NCBI GenBank assembly: GCA_902582315.1
Contig: CACHRP010000003.1
Location: 84,207-148,206, forward strand
Source: an uncultured Pelagibacteraceae bacterium
Lineage (GTDB): Bacteria; Pseudomonadota; Alphaproteobacteria; Pelagibacterales; Pelagibacteraceae
DNA length: 64,000 bases
Direction: 5' to 3'
The notes under the pieces were generated by a model. It searched no databases. It was given only the letters and a program-made list of their open reading frames with translations, and was not told the DNA's origin. A program made the translations under genes and the position numbers. Each line of letters opens with the position of its first letter. Position 1 is the stretch's first letter. Shown piece after piece: positions 1-8,821 of the stretch.

Positions 1-285
1 AATGAAGAATTTGAAAAAGAATACTCTGAGCTTGCTATTGATTTTAGATTAGTTACTTATTTTTTTAATTTTAAACAGAACTTATCAATTACTGATCATA
101 TACTTACAAGATATTTAAGTAATAGCGATGGGAATGAGAATAATTATAAAAAATACACTCCTAGGTGGTGGAAAAGACGAAGTCAATCTTTTGATTTTTT
201 AATAGAAATTTTAAAGAAAAAAAATATAGATCATGATAAAACAATAGATTACAGAGTAACTAGATTCTTAAATAAAATATTTTAA
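1..285 (+). CDS. C-terminal part of an unrecognised protein (partial, runs off left edge)
   Basis: Frame 1 is open from the first base to a TAA at 283-285 and encodes 94 residues. It is absent from the ORF track because its start lies outside the window. The end is rich in Lys, Arg and aromatic residues, with a basic stretch PRWWKRRSQSFDF and a C-terminus VTRFLNKIF. I do not recognise a family. It stops three bases before the purC ATG, so it is probably the preceding gene of the same transcript. Low complexity is not marked and codon use resembles its neighbours, which supports real coding. Confidence 0.65.
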   Translation, partial: NEEFEKEYSELAIDFRLVTYFFNFKQNLSITDHILTRYLSNSDGNENNYKKYTPRWWKRRSQSFDFLIEILKKKNIDHDKTIDYRVTRFLNKIF

Positions 286-288
286 CCA

Positions 289-1074
289 ATGAAAAAAGGC
301 AAAAAACTATACGAGGGTAAAGCAAAAATAGTTTATGCAAGTAGCGAAAAAAATTTAGTTATTCAGCATTTCAAAGACGATGCGACAGCTTTCAATAATA
401 AAAAGAAATCAGTAATAGATGGTAAAGGCATTCTAAACAATAGAATATCTGAACATATTCTTACATATTTATCTCAAGTAGGAATTAAAAATCATTTAGT
501 AAAAAGATTGAATATGAGAGAGCAGCTTATTAAACGTGTAGAAATTATACCTATTGAGTTTGTTGTTCGTAATATTGCTACTGGATCTCTTACAAATAGA
601 CTCGGTATCGAGGAAGGTACTGTTTTAGACTCTACATTAATTGAGTATTGCTTAAAAGATGACAAGCTAGGCGATCCTCTTATTTCTAAGGAACATATTT
701 ATACTTTTAAATGGGCAACTAGAAGAGAAATAGAGAAGATTGATCGACAACTATTAAGGATCAATGACTTCTTAGTAGGTCTGTTTAGGGGAATAGGAAT
801 TAAACTGGTGGATTTCAAAGTTGAGTTTGGAAGATACAAAAATAATAGTAAAAATGAAATTCTATTAGCTGATGAAATAAGTCCTGATACTTGCAGATTG
901 TGGGACATGAATACTGAAAAAAAACTTGATAAGGATAGGTTTAGAAAAAATTTAGGCAATCTTATACAAGCTTATCAAGAGGTCGCAAAAAGACTAGGAA
1001 TTTTACATGAACAATCTAATGTTAGACCACTAAGATTTCCAAAACCAAAAGCTGTAAAAATAAAAAATAAATGA
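289..1074 (+). CDS. purC: Phosphoribosylaminoimidazole-succinocarboxamide synthase (SAICAR synthetase)
   Basis: PurC joins CAIR and aspartate using ATP to give SAICAR in cytoplasmic de novo purine synthesis. The 261-residue length is normal for the bacterial enzyme. The N-terminus MKKGKKLYEGKAK is the usual family start, the signature around IPIEFVVRNIATGS lies near residues 87-100, and LADEISPDTCRLWD lies near residue 195. The gene opens a purC-purS-purQ-purL run, and its TGA overlaps the purS ATG as ATGA, which suggests translational coupling. Nothing looks broken. Confidence 0.96.
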   Translation: MKKGKKLYEGKAKIVYASSEKNLVIQHFKDDATAFNNKKKSVIDGKGILNNRISEHILTYLSQVGIKNHLVKRLNMREQLIKRVEIIPIEFVVRNIATGSLTNRLGIEEGTVLDSTLIEYCLKDDKLGDPLISKEHIYTFKWATRREIEKIDRQLLRINDFLVGLFRGIGIKLVDFKVEFGRYKNNSKNEILLADEISPDTCRLWDMNTEKKLDKDRFRKNLGNLIQAYQEVAKRLGILHEQSNVRPLRFPKPKAVKIKNK

Positions 1075-1304
1075 AAATAAAAGTTATAGTAACACTTAAA
1101 AATGGTGTTTTAGATCCACAAGGTAGAGCGATACAGCAAACATTAAACGGGATGGGCTTTTCTTCTGTAAATGAAGTTAGACAGGGCAAATTCTTCGAAG
1201 TTGATGTTAATGAAAAGGATGAAGCGAAGGCAAAAATCAAAGTTGAAGATATGTGTAAAAAGCTTTTAGCAAATCTGGTAATTGAAAATTTTGAAATTTT
1301 ATAA
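1071..1304 (+). CDS. purS: FGAM synthase subunit PurS
   Basis: This 77-residue protein is the small structural subunit that bridges PurQ and PurL in the three-part FGAM synthase used by many bacteria. The family pattern is visible in VTLKNGVLDPQGRAIQQTL near the N-terminus, followed by GFSSVNEVRQGKFFEV. It overlaps purC by four bases and precedes purQ by six. Its presence fits the small-type PurL encoded downstream, which needs PurS and PurQ. Confidence 0.95.
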   Translation: MKIKVIVTLKNGVLDPQGRAIQQTLNGMGFSSVNEVRQGKFFEVDVNEKDEAKAKIKVEDMCKKLLANLVIENFEIL

Positions 1305-1310
1305 TCAATA

Positions 1311-1994
1311 ATGAATTCATCTGTTATTATTTTTCCAGGCTCAAATTGTGATAGAGACATGGATGTAGCGCTAAAAAAATTTGGCTTTAAAAATGAAATG
1401 GTATGGCACGATGATCAACAACTTCCTAAATCAGACTTAATTGTTCTACCAGGAGGATTTTCATACGGTGATTATCTTAGATGTGGAAGTATAGCTGGTA
1501 AAAGTAAAATTATTAAATCTGTAATAGATTTTGCAGCAAAAGGTGGGTTAGTTTTAGGTATTTGTAACGGTTTTCAAATATTAACGGAGACTGGTCTACT
1601 ACCTGGTGTTCTTCAACAAAATAAAAATATTGAATTTATATGCAAAAATGTATTTGTAAAAGTTAACAACAAAAATAATAAATACTTTAATAGTATAGAT
1701 AAAGACGTTTTAGAACTTCATATTGCTCACAACGAAGGTAATTATTTTTGTACGAGTGATGAGTTAAAAATGCTTAAAGATAATGATCTTGTAGCAGTCT
1801 CTTATTGCAATGAAAAAGGTGAAGTAAATGAGAAATCAAATCCAAATGGAGCATTGCAAAATATTGCTGGTATTTTTAATAAAGAAAAGAATATTTTAGG
1901 TATGATGCCTCATCCTGAAAGGATGATTGATAAATATCTTTCAGGTGAAGACGGATCAATTTTTTTTAAAAATTTATTAAATAATTTCAAATGA
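1311..1994 (+). CDS. purQ: FGAM synthase glutaminase subunit PurQ
   Basis: PurQ is the class I glutamine amidotransferase that supplies ammonia to PurL for conversion of FGAR to FGAM. The catalytic cysteine is Cys85 in [12 protein letters not shown], and the His/Glu part of the triad is in MMPHPERM near the C-terminus. The early motif [11 protein letters not shown] and the [12 protein letters not shown] loop are typical. At 227 residues the length is normal. It overlaps purL by four bases (ATGA), so the three FGAM synthase subunits are translationally linked. Confidence 0.96.
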   Translation: MNSSVIIFPGSNCDRDMDVALKKFGFKNEMVWHDDQQLPKSDLIVLPGGFSYGDYLRCGSIAGKSKIIKSVIDFAAKGGLVLGICNGFQILTETGLLPGVLQQNKNIEFICKNVFVKVNNKNNKYFNSIDKDVLELHIAHNEGNYFCTSDELKMLKDNDLVAVSYCNEKGEVNEKSNPNGALQNIAGIFNKEKNILGMMPHPERMIDKYLSGEDGSIFFKNLLNNFK

Positions 1995-4187
1995 CAACGA
2001 TTAACGAAAAGGTAGCTATAGATCATGGTTTAAAAAAAGAAGAGTTTAAAAAAATTTGTGATCTTATGAAAAGAACGCCAAATCTAACTGAACTCGGAAT
2101 TTTTTCAGCTATGTGGAATGAGCATTGTTCATATAAATCTTCGAGGAAGCACTTAAAAAATCTTCACACACAAGGTAAAAGAGTAATTCAGGGACCAGGT
2201 GAAAATGCTGGTGTTATCGATGTTGATGATGAAGATGCTATTGTTTTTAAAATTGAAAGTCATAATCACCCCTCATTTATAGAACCATATCAAGGTGCTG
2301 CAACTGGTGTGGGGGGGTATAATGAGAGATGTTTTTACAATGGGCGCAAGACCTATTGCTAATTTAAATTCAATACATTTCGGATCAACTCAACACAAAA
2401 AAACTAAAAATTTATTGAGAGGAGTCGTTAAAGGAATTGGTGGTTATGGAAATTGTATTGGAGTACCAACAATTGGTGGTCAAACCTGTTTCGATGAGTC
2501 TTATAATGGAAATATTTTAGTAAATGCGATGACTCTTGGTTTGGTTAATAAGAAAAAAATTTTTTACTCAAAAGCAGCTGGTATTGGTAAACCTGTAATA
2601 TATGTTGGATCAAAAACTGGAAGAGATGGAATACATGGTGCTAGCATGGCTTCAGCAGTATTTGACGATAAAATTGAGGAAAAAAAACCAACTGTTCAAG
2701 TTGGAGATCCGTTTACAGAAAAACTTTTACTAGAGGCATGTTTAGAATTAATGGCTGATGACTCTATTATATCAATTCAAGATATGGGTGCAGCTGGATT
2801 AACATCGTCAAGCATTGAAATGGCTTCAAAAGGTAAACTGGGAATAGAACTAGACTTAAGCAAAGTTCCTTGCAGAGAAGAAAAAATGACGCCATATGAA
2901 ATTATGCTATCTGAGAGTCAAGAAAGGATGCTCATTGTGCTTGAGAATGGAAAAGAGGAAAATGCGAAAAAAATATTTGATAAATGGGATTTGGATTTTG
3001 CCGTAATTGGAAAAACAACAACCTCAAAAAAAATTGAACTTTATTTCGATAGTAAAAAAGTTGCAGATATTCCGATTGATTTTTTAGCTGAAGATGCTCC
3101 TGAATATGATCGTAAGTGGAAAAAAACAAAACTTCCTCAAAAAATAAAATTTAAAAAAGAGAATTTTAAATCTCTTAAGATAAATAATTGTTTAATAAAA
3201 TTACTTTCAAATCCAAATATTTGTGAAAAAAAATGGATATGGAACCAGTACGATCACACAGTTATGGGAGACACTATACAAAAACCTGGTGGTGATGCTG
3301 GTGTTGTAAGAATTCATGGAACTGAGAAAGCAGTTGCTGCAAGTGTGGATTCTTCAGCGACATATTGTTTTGCCCATCCTCTAACTGGAGGAAAACAAGT
3401 GGTATGTGAAAGTTGGAGAAATCTAATTTCAGTGGGTGCTGAGCCAATTGCAATAACTAATTGCTTAAATTTTGGAAATCCTGAGAAAGAAAAAAATATG
3501 GGTGAGTTTGTTGAATGTGTACAGGGCATATCTGAGGCGTGTAAATATTTAGATTTCCCAGTCGTTTCTGGAAATGTTTCTTTTTATAATGAAACAAAAG
3601 ATAAAGGTATTAAGCCCACCCCATCAATTGGTGGAGTTGGATTATTAAAAAATTACAAAAATATGTTAACTATGGATCTAAAAAACGAGGGTAATGTAAT
3701 ACTTGTTATTGGTAAAACCGAAGGTCATCTAGACCAAAGTGTATTTGCAAGAAACGTTCTAAACGAAAAAAAAGGTCCTCCACCAGAAATTAATCTTTTT
3801 AATGAAAAAAATAATGGTTCTACAGTTATGAAATTAATAAAGGAAAAACTTATACTATCTTGTAGAGATGTATCCCTTGGTGGAATTATTGTAACTATTG
3901 CGAAAATGTGTATTAAAGGAAAAAAAGGAGTTAAATTAAATAAATTGAAAAGTTTGATAAATAAATTTGAGTTTTTTTTCAGTGAAGATCAAGGAAGATA
4001 CATAATTGAAGTTTCTAAGAAAAACTTAAAAAAAATTGAAAATATCCTAAAAGAGAACTCAGTACACTTTGATAATTTAGGGGAAGTTCAAAAAGATAAT
4101 TATATTAATATAGATAGTGAAAAGATATCAGTTGACGAATTATCTAAACATAATAAAAATTGGCTAATGGAGTACATGGCGCAATAA
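1991..4187 (+). CDS. purL: FGAM synthase subunit PurL, interrupted by a +1 frameshift at a G7 run
   Basis: PurL is the ATP-dependent synthetase subunit that makes FGAM. The ORF track shows two overlapping ORFs (1991-2362 and 2295-4187). Frame one carries the N-terminal part ([16 protein letters not shown], then [20 protein letters not shown]). The second frame continues exactly with the conserved [14 protein letters not shown] and the rest of the protein. The break is the run of seven G at 2311-2317. With six G the frame reads V-G-G-I-M-R-D and gives about 731 residues, the usual size of small-type PurL. The intact rest of the gene argues for a base-calling or assembly indel, or a recent slippage mutation, rather than an old pseudogene. 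The stop TAA overlaps the next ATG (TAATG). Confidence 0.9.
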
Positions 4188-4432
4188 TGGCAATGAATGT
4201 AAAAGAATTGGAAGCTCTTATTAAAGAGGCTTTTCCAGATGCAACCGTTGAGATTCAAGACTTAGCGGGTGATGAAAATCATTATTCTGCGACAGTAATC
4301 TCGTCTCAATTTGCAGGAAAAAGTAAAATAGAACAGCATAAAATGGTATATAGTTCTCTGAAAGGCAAAATGGGAAATCAGTTACATGCGCTTGCCTTAA
4401 AAACGAAGGAGAAAAATGGATCAACAAATTAA
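4187..4432 (+). CDS. BolA family protein
   Basis: This is a small BolA/IbaG-type protein of about 81 residues, a partner of CGFS monothiol glutaredoxins in [2Fe-2S] handling. The core NVKELEALIKEAFPDATVEIQDL, the HYSATVISSQFAGKSKIEQHKMVY segment and the conserved HALAL near the end match the family. I start it at the ATG at 4187, which overlaps the purL stop as TAATG and gives MAMNVKELE. The track start at 4160 would add nine residues inside purL. It overlaps the following glutaredoxin gene by 17 bases, so the two partner proteins are probably made together. Confidence 0.9.
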   Translation: MAMNVKELEALIKEAFPDATVEIQDLAGDENHYSATVISSQFAGKSKIEQHKMVYSSLKGKMGNQLHALALKTKEKNGSTN

Positions 4433-4748
4433 AGAAACAATAAGTAACGAGATTAAAGGCAATGACGTATGCCTCTTCATGAAAGGTTCGCCTGACGCGC
4501 CTCAGTGTGGTTTTTCTTTAGCAGTAGCTAATATATTAAAAGTTTTAGAAGTAAATTTTAAAAGTGTAGATGTTTTGCAAAACCAAGATATACGACAAGG
4601 CATAAAAGATTATAGTGATTGGCCAACCATACCTCAACTATATATCAAAAATGAATTTATTGGTGGGTGTGATATCATCAAAGAAATGTTCGAAAATGGC
4701 GAACTGAAAAAAGTTTTGAAGGATAAAAATATACCTCATAAATCATGA
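4416..4748 (+). CDS. grxD: Monothiol glutaredoxin, Grx4/GrxD type
   Basis: This 110-residue CGFS glutaredoxin probably carries a glutathione-ligated [2Fe-2S] cluster for iron-sulfur assembly or delivery. The active motif is PQCGFSLAV with Cys31, preceded by VCLFMKGSPDAP. The later WPTIPQLYIKNEFIGGCDII supplies the cis-Pro and glutathione-binding GGCD motif. It lies directly after, and overlapping, a bolA gene. BolA and CGFS glutaredoxins form complexes, so the arrangement is functionally sensible. Confidence 0.95.
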   Translation: MDQQIKETISNEIKGNDVCLFMKGSPDAPQCGFSLAVANILKVLEVNFKSVDVLQNQDIRQGIKDYSDWPTIPQLYIKNEFIGGCDIIKEMFENGELKKVLKDKNIPHKS

Positions 4749-5011
4749 AGCAATTCATTTATAAAACTTTAATAGCAGTTGTTGCTATAGTTTTAGTTTA
4801 TGAATTAACGATTGCAAAACAGATTAAAGAATTTACATCTCAAAGTGAGGTTCTTATGACAAAAGAAGGTCGTAAGGATGGAGTAAACAAAATCAGAGAA
4901 GAATTAAAAAAAGCTGTAAAAAAAGAGCGTTATTTATCTAAAGAAGATGCCAAATTAATAAATCAATTTATTCAAAAAATAAAAAAAGAAATTAGAGAAA
5001 GCTCAGATTAA
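4745..5011 (+). CDS. Small membrane-anchored protein of unknown function
   Basis: The 88-residue product has one hydrophobic segment at about residues 5-22 (YKTLIAVVAIVLVYELTIA), followed by a charged, probably helical tail rich in Lys and Glu. This suggests a single-pass inner-membrane protein with a soluble C-terminal helix. It overlaps grxD by four bases and closes the purine/BolA/Grx run. Its stop shares TTAA with the convergent gene's stop, so no room is left for a terminator. I do not recognise a family. Confidence 0.7.
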   Translation: MKQFIYKTLIAVVAIVLVYELTIAKQIKEFTSQSEVLMTKEGRKDGVNKIREELKKAVKKERYLSKEDAKLINQFIQKIKKEIRESSD

Positions 5012-6588
5012 TTACAGTACCATAAACTACCAGCACTTATAGATCTTAAATCAAATAAATAATTAAACGTTTCATTTTTAACCAGTTCACAGTCTTTAGG
5101 ATTTGAACGTTTTATATTTCTAACATTTTTTATTACATAATATGGTCTATCTTTGGCAGAGTCTAACTCACTATATGATTTAAAGCACTTGAAATCATAA
5201 TTTTGTAAAAAAACATCTGAATATTGGCCTCCGTAAATACAATTACTTTTTTTAAATTCTTTGGTTTTATAATCTTTTATAATCTGATTGCTTAATGATT
5301 TATTACTTATACCCCAATAATCTACTTCAAAGTTTTTATTTATATTATAAAATTTTGCAAAAGAATTCATCCATGTGTACTGATAAGGGTTTATAGAAAC
5401 ATTTTCAGCTACAAAAAATATTGAAGTTATAATCCCAAATATTAAAAATATTTTTTTATTATATAAATAAATACAGCTTAAACTTATTATAAATATTAGA
5501 GGTATTAAGAACATAATATGTCTAAGTTCATCATAAATAGCGACCTTGAAAATAATAAATATAGCTAAAACAGAAATTGATGTTATCAAAAGAGATATTA
5601 TAATAAAGTTTGCAAATTTATTTTTGGATAGTTTACTTTCACAAAAAGGATATAAAGTTAAGCCAAATAATACAATAATTGGTAATTTAAAAAATAACCA
5701 TATAAAATAATAGCTCGCAGGAAGATCCAATGCTTTCATACATTTTCCTAAAGTTGTTGTACAAACATCTTGTTGATACTTTCCCATCCACGCAATCGAA
5801 TTAATTATTTCAAGAGGATTATTCCAGAAAATTGGGTTCATGATATAAATCAGAAATAATGTAGAAGTGGTGAATATGAATAAATTTTTTCTTTGTTTTT
5901 GGATTAATGTTAAAAGATCTTTTTTATATGTTTCAGAAAATACAATTAAAAATATTAAGTATTGTAAAAAAATAAGTAACCCAAGAGTCCTTATAGAAAT
6001 TAAAAATGCAGTTAAAGACGATAAAATTAGAAGCAATTTTAAAGATAAATAATCATTAGTTTTAAAATTTTGAATTAATATAATTATATAATAAGTGCAA
6101 ATTACCCAAACTGACAAAAATGGTATGTCTTTAGGGTTAAATAAAGAATGACCGAATAGATAAGGAAATAGAAAATAAATTCCAGTAGAAATGATAGCAA
6201 AGTTATCATCATCATTAACAATTTTAAAGATTTTAAAGAGAAAAATTCCTGAGGTAAAAAAGATTAAAAAAACAGCGATATGCTTTGAGATTAATAATCC
6301 TCCATATTCACTTAATTGATAAGTTTTTCCTACAAAATCAGAAAATAAAAATTGCACTGGTTGACTAATATAATGGAAGCCTATGCCGTGATATCTGTCC
6401 TTGAAACTTAAAAAACTATCATATTGACCTGTACTTAAAAAATCTTTAACTGCTTGAACATTGTAAGTCCAATTTTGTTGTTCATGAAATTCATCATGAG
6501 ATATTCCTGTATTTATGGAAAGATAAATGCCTAAAATTAAATAAGCAAAAGCTAGAAAAACTGAAATTTTTTTAAAAGATAAATTCAA
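5008..6588 (-). CDS. Polytopic membrane protein, probable GT-C type glycosyltransferase
   Basis: The 526-residue protein has roughly ten or more hydrophobic segments and an acidic motif GISHDEFHEQQNW in the first periplasmic loop (residues 28-40). An acidic pair in the first loop is usual in GT-C (PMT/ArnT-like) lipid-linked sugar transferases. The C-terminal third is soluble-looking and contains paired cysteines. I infer a glycan or glycolipid role but cannot name a substrate. It is the last gene of the nadE...rpsD operon, starting one base after rpsD ends. Confidence 0.65.
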   Translation of the reverse strand: MNLSFKKISVFLAFAYLILGIYLSINTGISHDEFHEQQNWTYNVQAVKDFLSTGQYDSFLSFKDRYHGIGFHYISQPVQFLFSDFVGKTYQLSEYGGLLISKHIAVFLIFFTSGIFLFKIFKIVNDDDNFAIISTGIYFLFPYLFGHSLFNPKDIPFLSVWVICTYYIIILIQNFKTNDYLSLKLLLILSSLTAFLISIRTLGLLIFLQYLIFLIVFSETYKKDLLTLIQKQRKNLFIFTTSTLFLIYIMNPIFWNNPLEIINSIAWMGKYQQDVCTTTLGKCMKALDLPASYYFIWLFFKLPIIVLFGLTLYPFCESKLSKNKFANFIIISLLITSISVLAIFIIFKVAIYDELRHIMFLIPLIFIISLSCIYLYNKKIFLIFGIITSIFFVAENVSINPYQYTWMNSFAKFYNINKNFEVDYWGISNKSLSNQIIKDYKTKEFKKSNCIYGGQYSDVFLQNYDFKCFKSYSELDSAKDRPYYVIKNVRNIKRSNPKDCELVKNETFNYLFDLRSISAGSLWYCN

Positions 6589-7206
6589 CTACCTTGAATA
6601 ATATTCTATTACTAGGTTTGGTTCCATAACTACCGGATAAGGAACTTCTTCAAATTTTGGAACTCTGACAAATTTTATTTTTTTATTTTTCTCATCAACT
6701 TGTAAATATTCAGGTACTTCCCTCTCTTTATTTGCAAGAGCTACATCTATTAAAGCTAATTGTTTTGATTTATCTCTAACTTCTATAGTGTCTTCCTCTC
6801 TAACTTGATAGCTTGAAATATTAACTTTTTTTCCATTCACTTTAAGATGCCCGTGGTTAATAAGTTGTCTTGCTGAGAATATTGTAGTAGCTAATTTTGC
6901 TCTATAAACAATTGCATCCAATCTTCTCTCAAGTAAACCAATTAAATTTTCTGCACTATCACCTTTTTTCATAATTGCTTTTTTATAAACATTTCTGAAC
7001 TGTCTTTCGTTCATATTTCCATAATAACATTTAAGTTTTTGTTTAGCTTGCAATTGAACACCAAAGTCAGATGGTTTAGCAGATTTACTTTGTCCATGCT
7101 GTCCTGGTGGATAACCTCTAGTATTGAAAGGACTCTTGGGCCTTCCCCAAAGATTTACTTTTAATCTTCTATCAACTTTGTGTTTTGAGTTTAATCTTTT
7201 TGTCAT
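6589..7206 (-). CDS. rpsD: 30S ribosomal protein S4
   Basis: S4 is a primary 16S rRNA-binding protein of the small subunit. The 205-residue length is normal. The N-terminal half has the usual [17 protein letters not shown] segment, and the S4 RNA-binding domain runs from about residue 90 ([35 protein letters not shown]). It is not in the ribosomal alpha operon here. It sits between trmJ (28 bp upstream) and a membrane protein gene. Confidence 0.97.
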   Translation of the reverse strand: MTKRLNSKHKVDRRLKVNLWGRPKSPFNTRGYPPGQHGQSKSAKPSDFGVQLQAKQKLKCYYGNMNERQFRNVYKKAIMKKGDSAENLIGLLERRLDAIVYRAKLATTIFSARQLINHGHLKVNGKKVNISSYQVREEDTIEVRDKSKQLALIDVALANKEREVPEYLQVDEKNKKIKFVRVPKFEEVPYPVVMEPNLVIEYYSR

Positions 7207-7234
7207 TTAATAAAGGGGTTTATAAACTTACTCT

Positions 7235-7960
7235 TCATTTTGTCAATCGACCTTTTTTAGCTAAACTTGCAAATACACTAGATAAAATACGTGTTTCTTT
7301 ATCTGAAAGTTCCATTCTATAAAAAATGTTTCTTAAATTTTCAAGCATTATAGGTTTTTTTTCTTTATGCTTAAAAAAATTAATTTCGTGCAGATTACTT
7401 ATACATAAATTAATCATTGATTGAATTTCTTTTTTAGAAGCTTTCTTTACCTTTTTTGACTTTTTAAAATTATTTGATTTAGAGTTTAAAAAACTTGATA
7501 TGAATTGTGCAATTATTATTACACTATGTGATAAATTTAGAGATTTAAAATTAATATTCGTTGGAATTTGTAAAGTATAATTTGCATAACTAATCTCTTT
7601 ATTTGATAGCCCTGATGCTTCAGAACCAAATAAAAATCCAATTTTTTTTCTAAAATCTATTTTCTTTAAATTCTCAAGATTAATATGTTTTATATTTTTG
7701 TTTCTAAATCTTGCAGATGTTGCAATTAATATATCAATATCACCAAGAGAACTTTCTAAATTAGTGAATACTTTACTTTTCTTTATAATGTCTTTTGCTC
7801 CTACCGATGTTGCTAATATTTTATCATTAGGAAAGATTGGTTTTGGTTCGATCAGATACAATTTTTGAAAATTAAAATTCTTTATTGCTCTTGCACATGC
7901 ACCAATATTTTCTGAAAGCTGAGGTTTGTGTAAAATAAATGTAACTTTATTACTTTTCAT
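7235..7960 (-). CDS. trmJ: tRNA/rRNA methyltransferase of the SpoU family, TrmJ type
   Basis: This 241-residue SPOUT methyltransferase resembles TrmJ, which 2'-O-methylates tRNA position 32. The start VTFILHKPQLSENIGACARAIKNF is the family hallmark, and the knot motifs GFLFGSEASGLSNKE (near residue 110) and LNLSHSVIIIAQF (near 145) are present. A C-terminal extension of about 75 residues matches the TrmJ architecture. It follows the DUF1989 gene without any gap. The exact tRNA target is inferred from the family only. Confidence 0.88.
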   Translation of the reverse strand: MKSNKVTFILHKPQLSENIGACARAIKNFNFQKLYLIEPKPIFPNDKILATSVGAKDIIKKSKVFTNLESSLGDIDILIATSARFRNKNIKHINLENLKKIDFRKKIGFLFGSEASGLSNKEISYANYTLQIPTNINFKSLNLSHSVIIIAQFISSFLNSKSNNFKKSKKVKKASKKEIQSMINLCISNLHEINFFKHKEKKPIMLENLRNIFYRMELSDKETRILSSVFASLAKKGRLTK

Positions 7961-8821
7961 TTATTTGATGCCATGATTTCTATTATAATTTGACGTAGTC
8001 GAAGGATTAATTCCTTTTAAGAATTTTTTATCAACATCCCAAATTGAAACCTTTAATGGATAACATTTTGCAACATCAGATGAATGTTCTGATCCACAGT
8101 CTCCTCCTGGACAAGCAGATAAAACACCTAACAAATCTGTTTCTGCAAAAAATTCTAAAAAATCGCCAGGTCTTACTGGACTGGACTTCATAAAATATTG
8201 TTTGGTTTCGTTGGTAAAACCAGTGAGCATAAATACATTTAAAACATCATGAACAATTTTTTCTGCATCATCTAGTTTGATTTTTTTTTCTGATACTAAA
8301 GCTCTAGTTAAATTTGAATGACAACAGTAATGATAATCATTTTGCGAAGTTAGCTTATATGTGTAAGGATCACATCTTGTACCTATGACGTCATGAACAG
8401 AACCTCCATCCTTATCATAGCCATACCAGTCTAATGTATCCCAAGTAATTGTAGCTAATGATCTTAGATATGGAAAGCTACTAAGCATTTTATCTCCAAC
8501 TGAAACATGTGTTCCGTAAAGAGCTCTAGTTTTCCCGGAATAAAACTTTTCTTCCAAATTATCAGCTTGAAATAGATTTAAGTCTCCAACTTGTGGTCCT
8601 TCAATACTTTCTATTCTAAAAAAATTACCTGATTTAACTTTAAAAGTTTTTGCATCTCTTGGTGGGACTATAATCTCATCAATTTGTTTAATATGTTTTC
8701 TTGCTTCATGTAAAATTTGAAGATTGTCATTTATATCATCATTTGAGTAGCAAATAACAGGTTGAGCTCCTACCCTGCTTTTAATATCAGTAGGTTTCTT
8801 TGAAAACTTCTTAATTTTCAT
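7961..8821 (-). CDS. DUF1989 family protein (urea carboxylase-associated type)
   Basis: The 286-residue protein matches the DUF1989 family seen beside urea carboxylase genes and aminomethyltransferases. Recognisable parts are EIIVPPRDAKTFKVKSGNFF, EGPQVGDLNLF, TRCDPYTYKLTSQNDYHYCCHSN and VLSACPGGDCGSEHSS, the latter rich in Cys, His and Asp that could bind a metal. No urea genes are nearby. It lies head to tail between cimA and trmJ with no gap. The biochemical function is not established as far as I know. Confidence 0.82.
   Translation of the reverse strand: MKIKKFSKKPTDIKSRVGAQPVICYSNDDINDNLQILHEARKHIKQIDEIIVPPRDAKTFKVKSGNFFRIESIEGPQVGDLNLFQADNLEEKFYSGKTRALYGTHVSVGDKMLSSFPYLRSLATITWDTLDWYGYDKDGGSVHDVIGTRCDPYTYKLTSQNDYHYCCHSNLTRALVSEKKIKLDDAEKIVHDVLNVFMLTGFTNETKQYFMKSSPVRPGDFLEFFAETDLLGVLSACPGGDCGSEHSSDVAKCYPLKVSIWDVDKKFLKGINPSTTSNYNRNHGIK

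Noticed and set aside
699-1360. Minus-strand ORFs at 699-959 and 1022-1360
   Set aside because: They lie antisense to purC and purS with no protein-like composition or start signals. They are shadows of the real genes.
4160-4186. Upstream start of the BolA gene at 4160
   Set aside because: It would add nine residues encoded inside purL. The ATG at 4187 overlapping the purL stop gives a normal BolA start.
2295-4187. Treating the second purL ORF as a separate gene
   Set aside because: Its first residues overlap the first ORF and the two parts join at a G7 run into one normal PurL.
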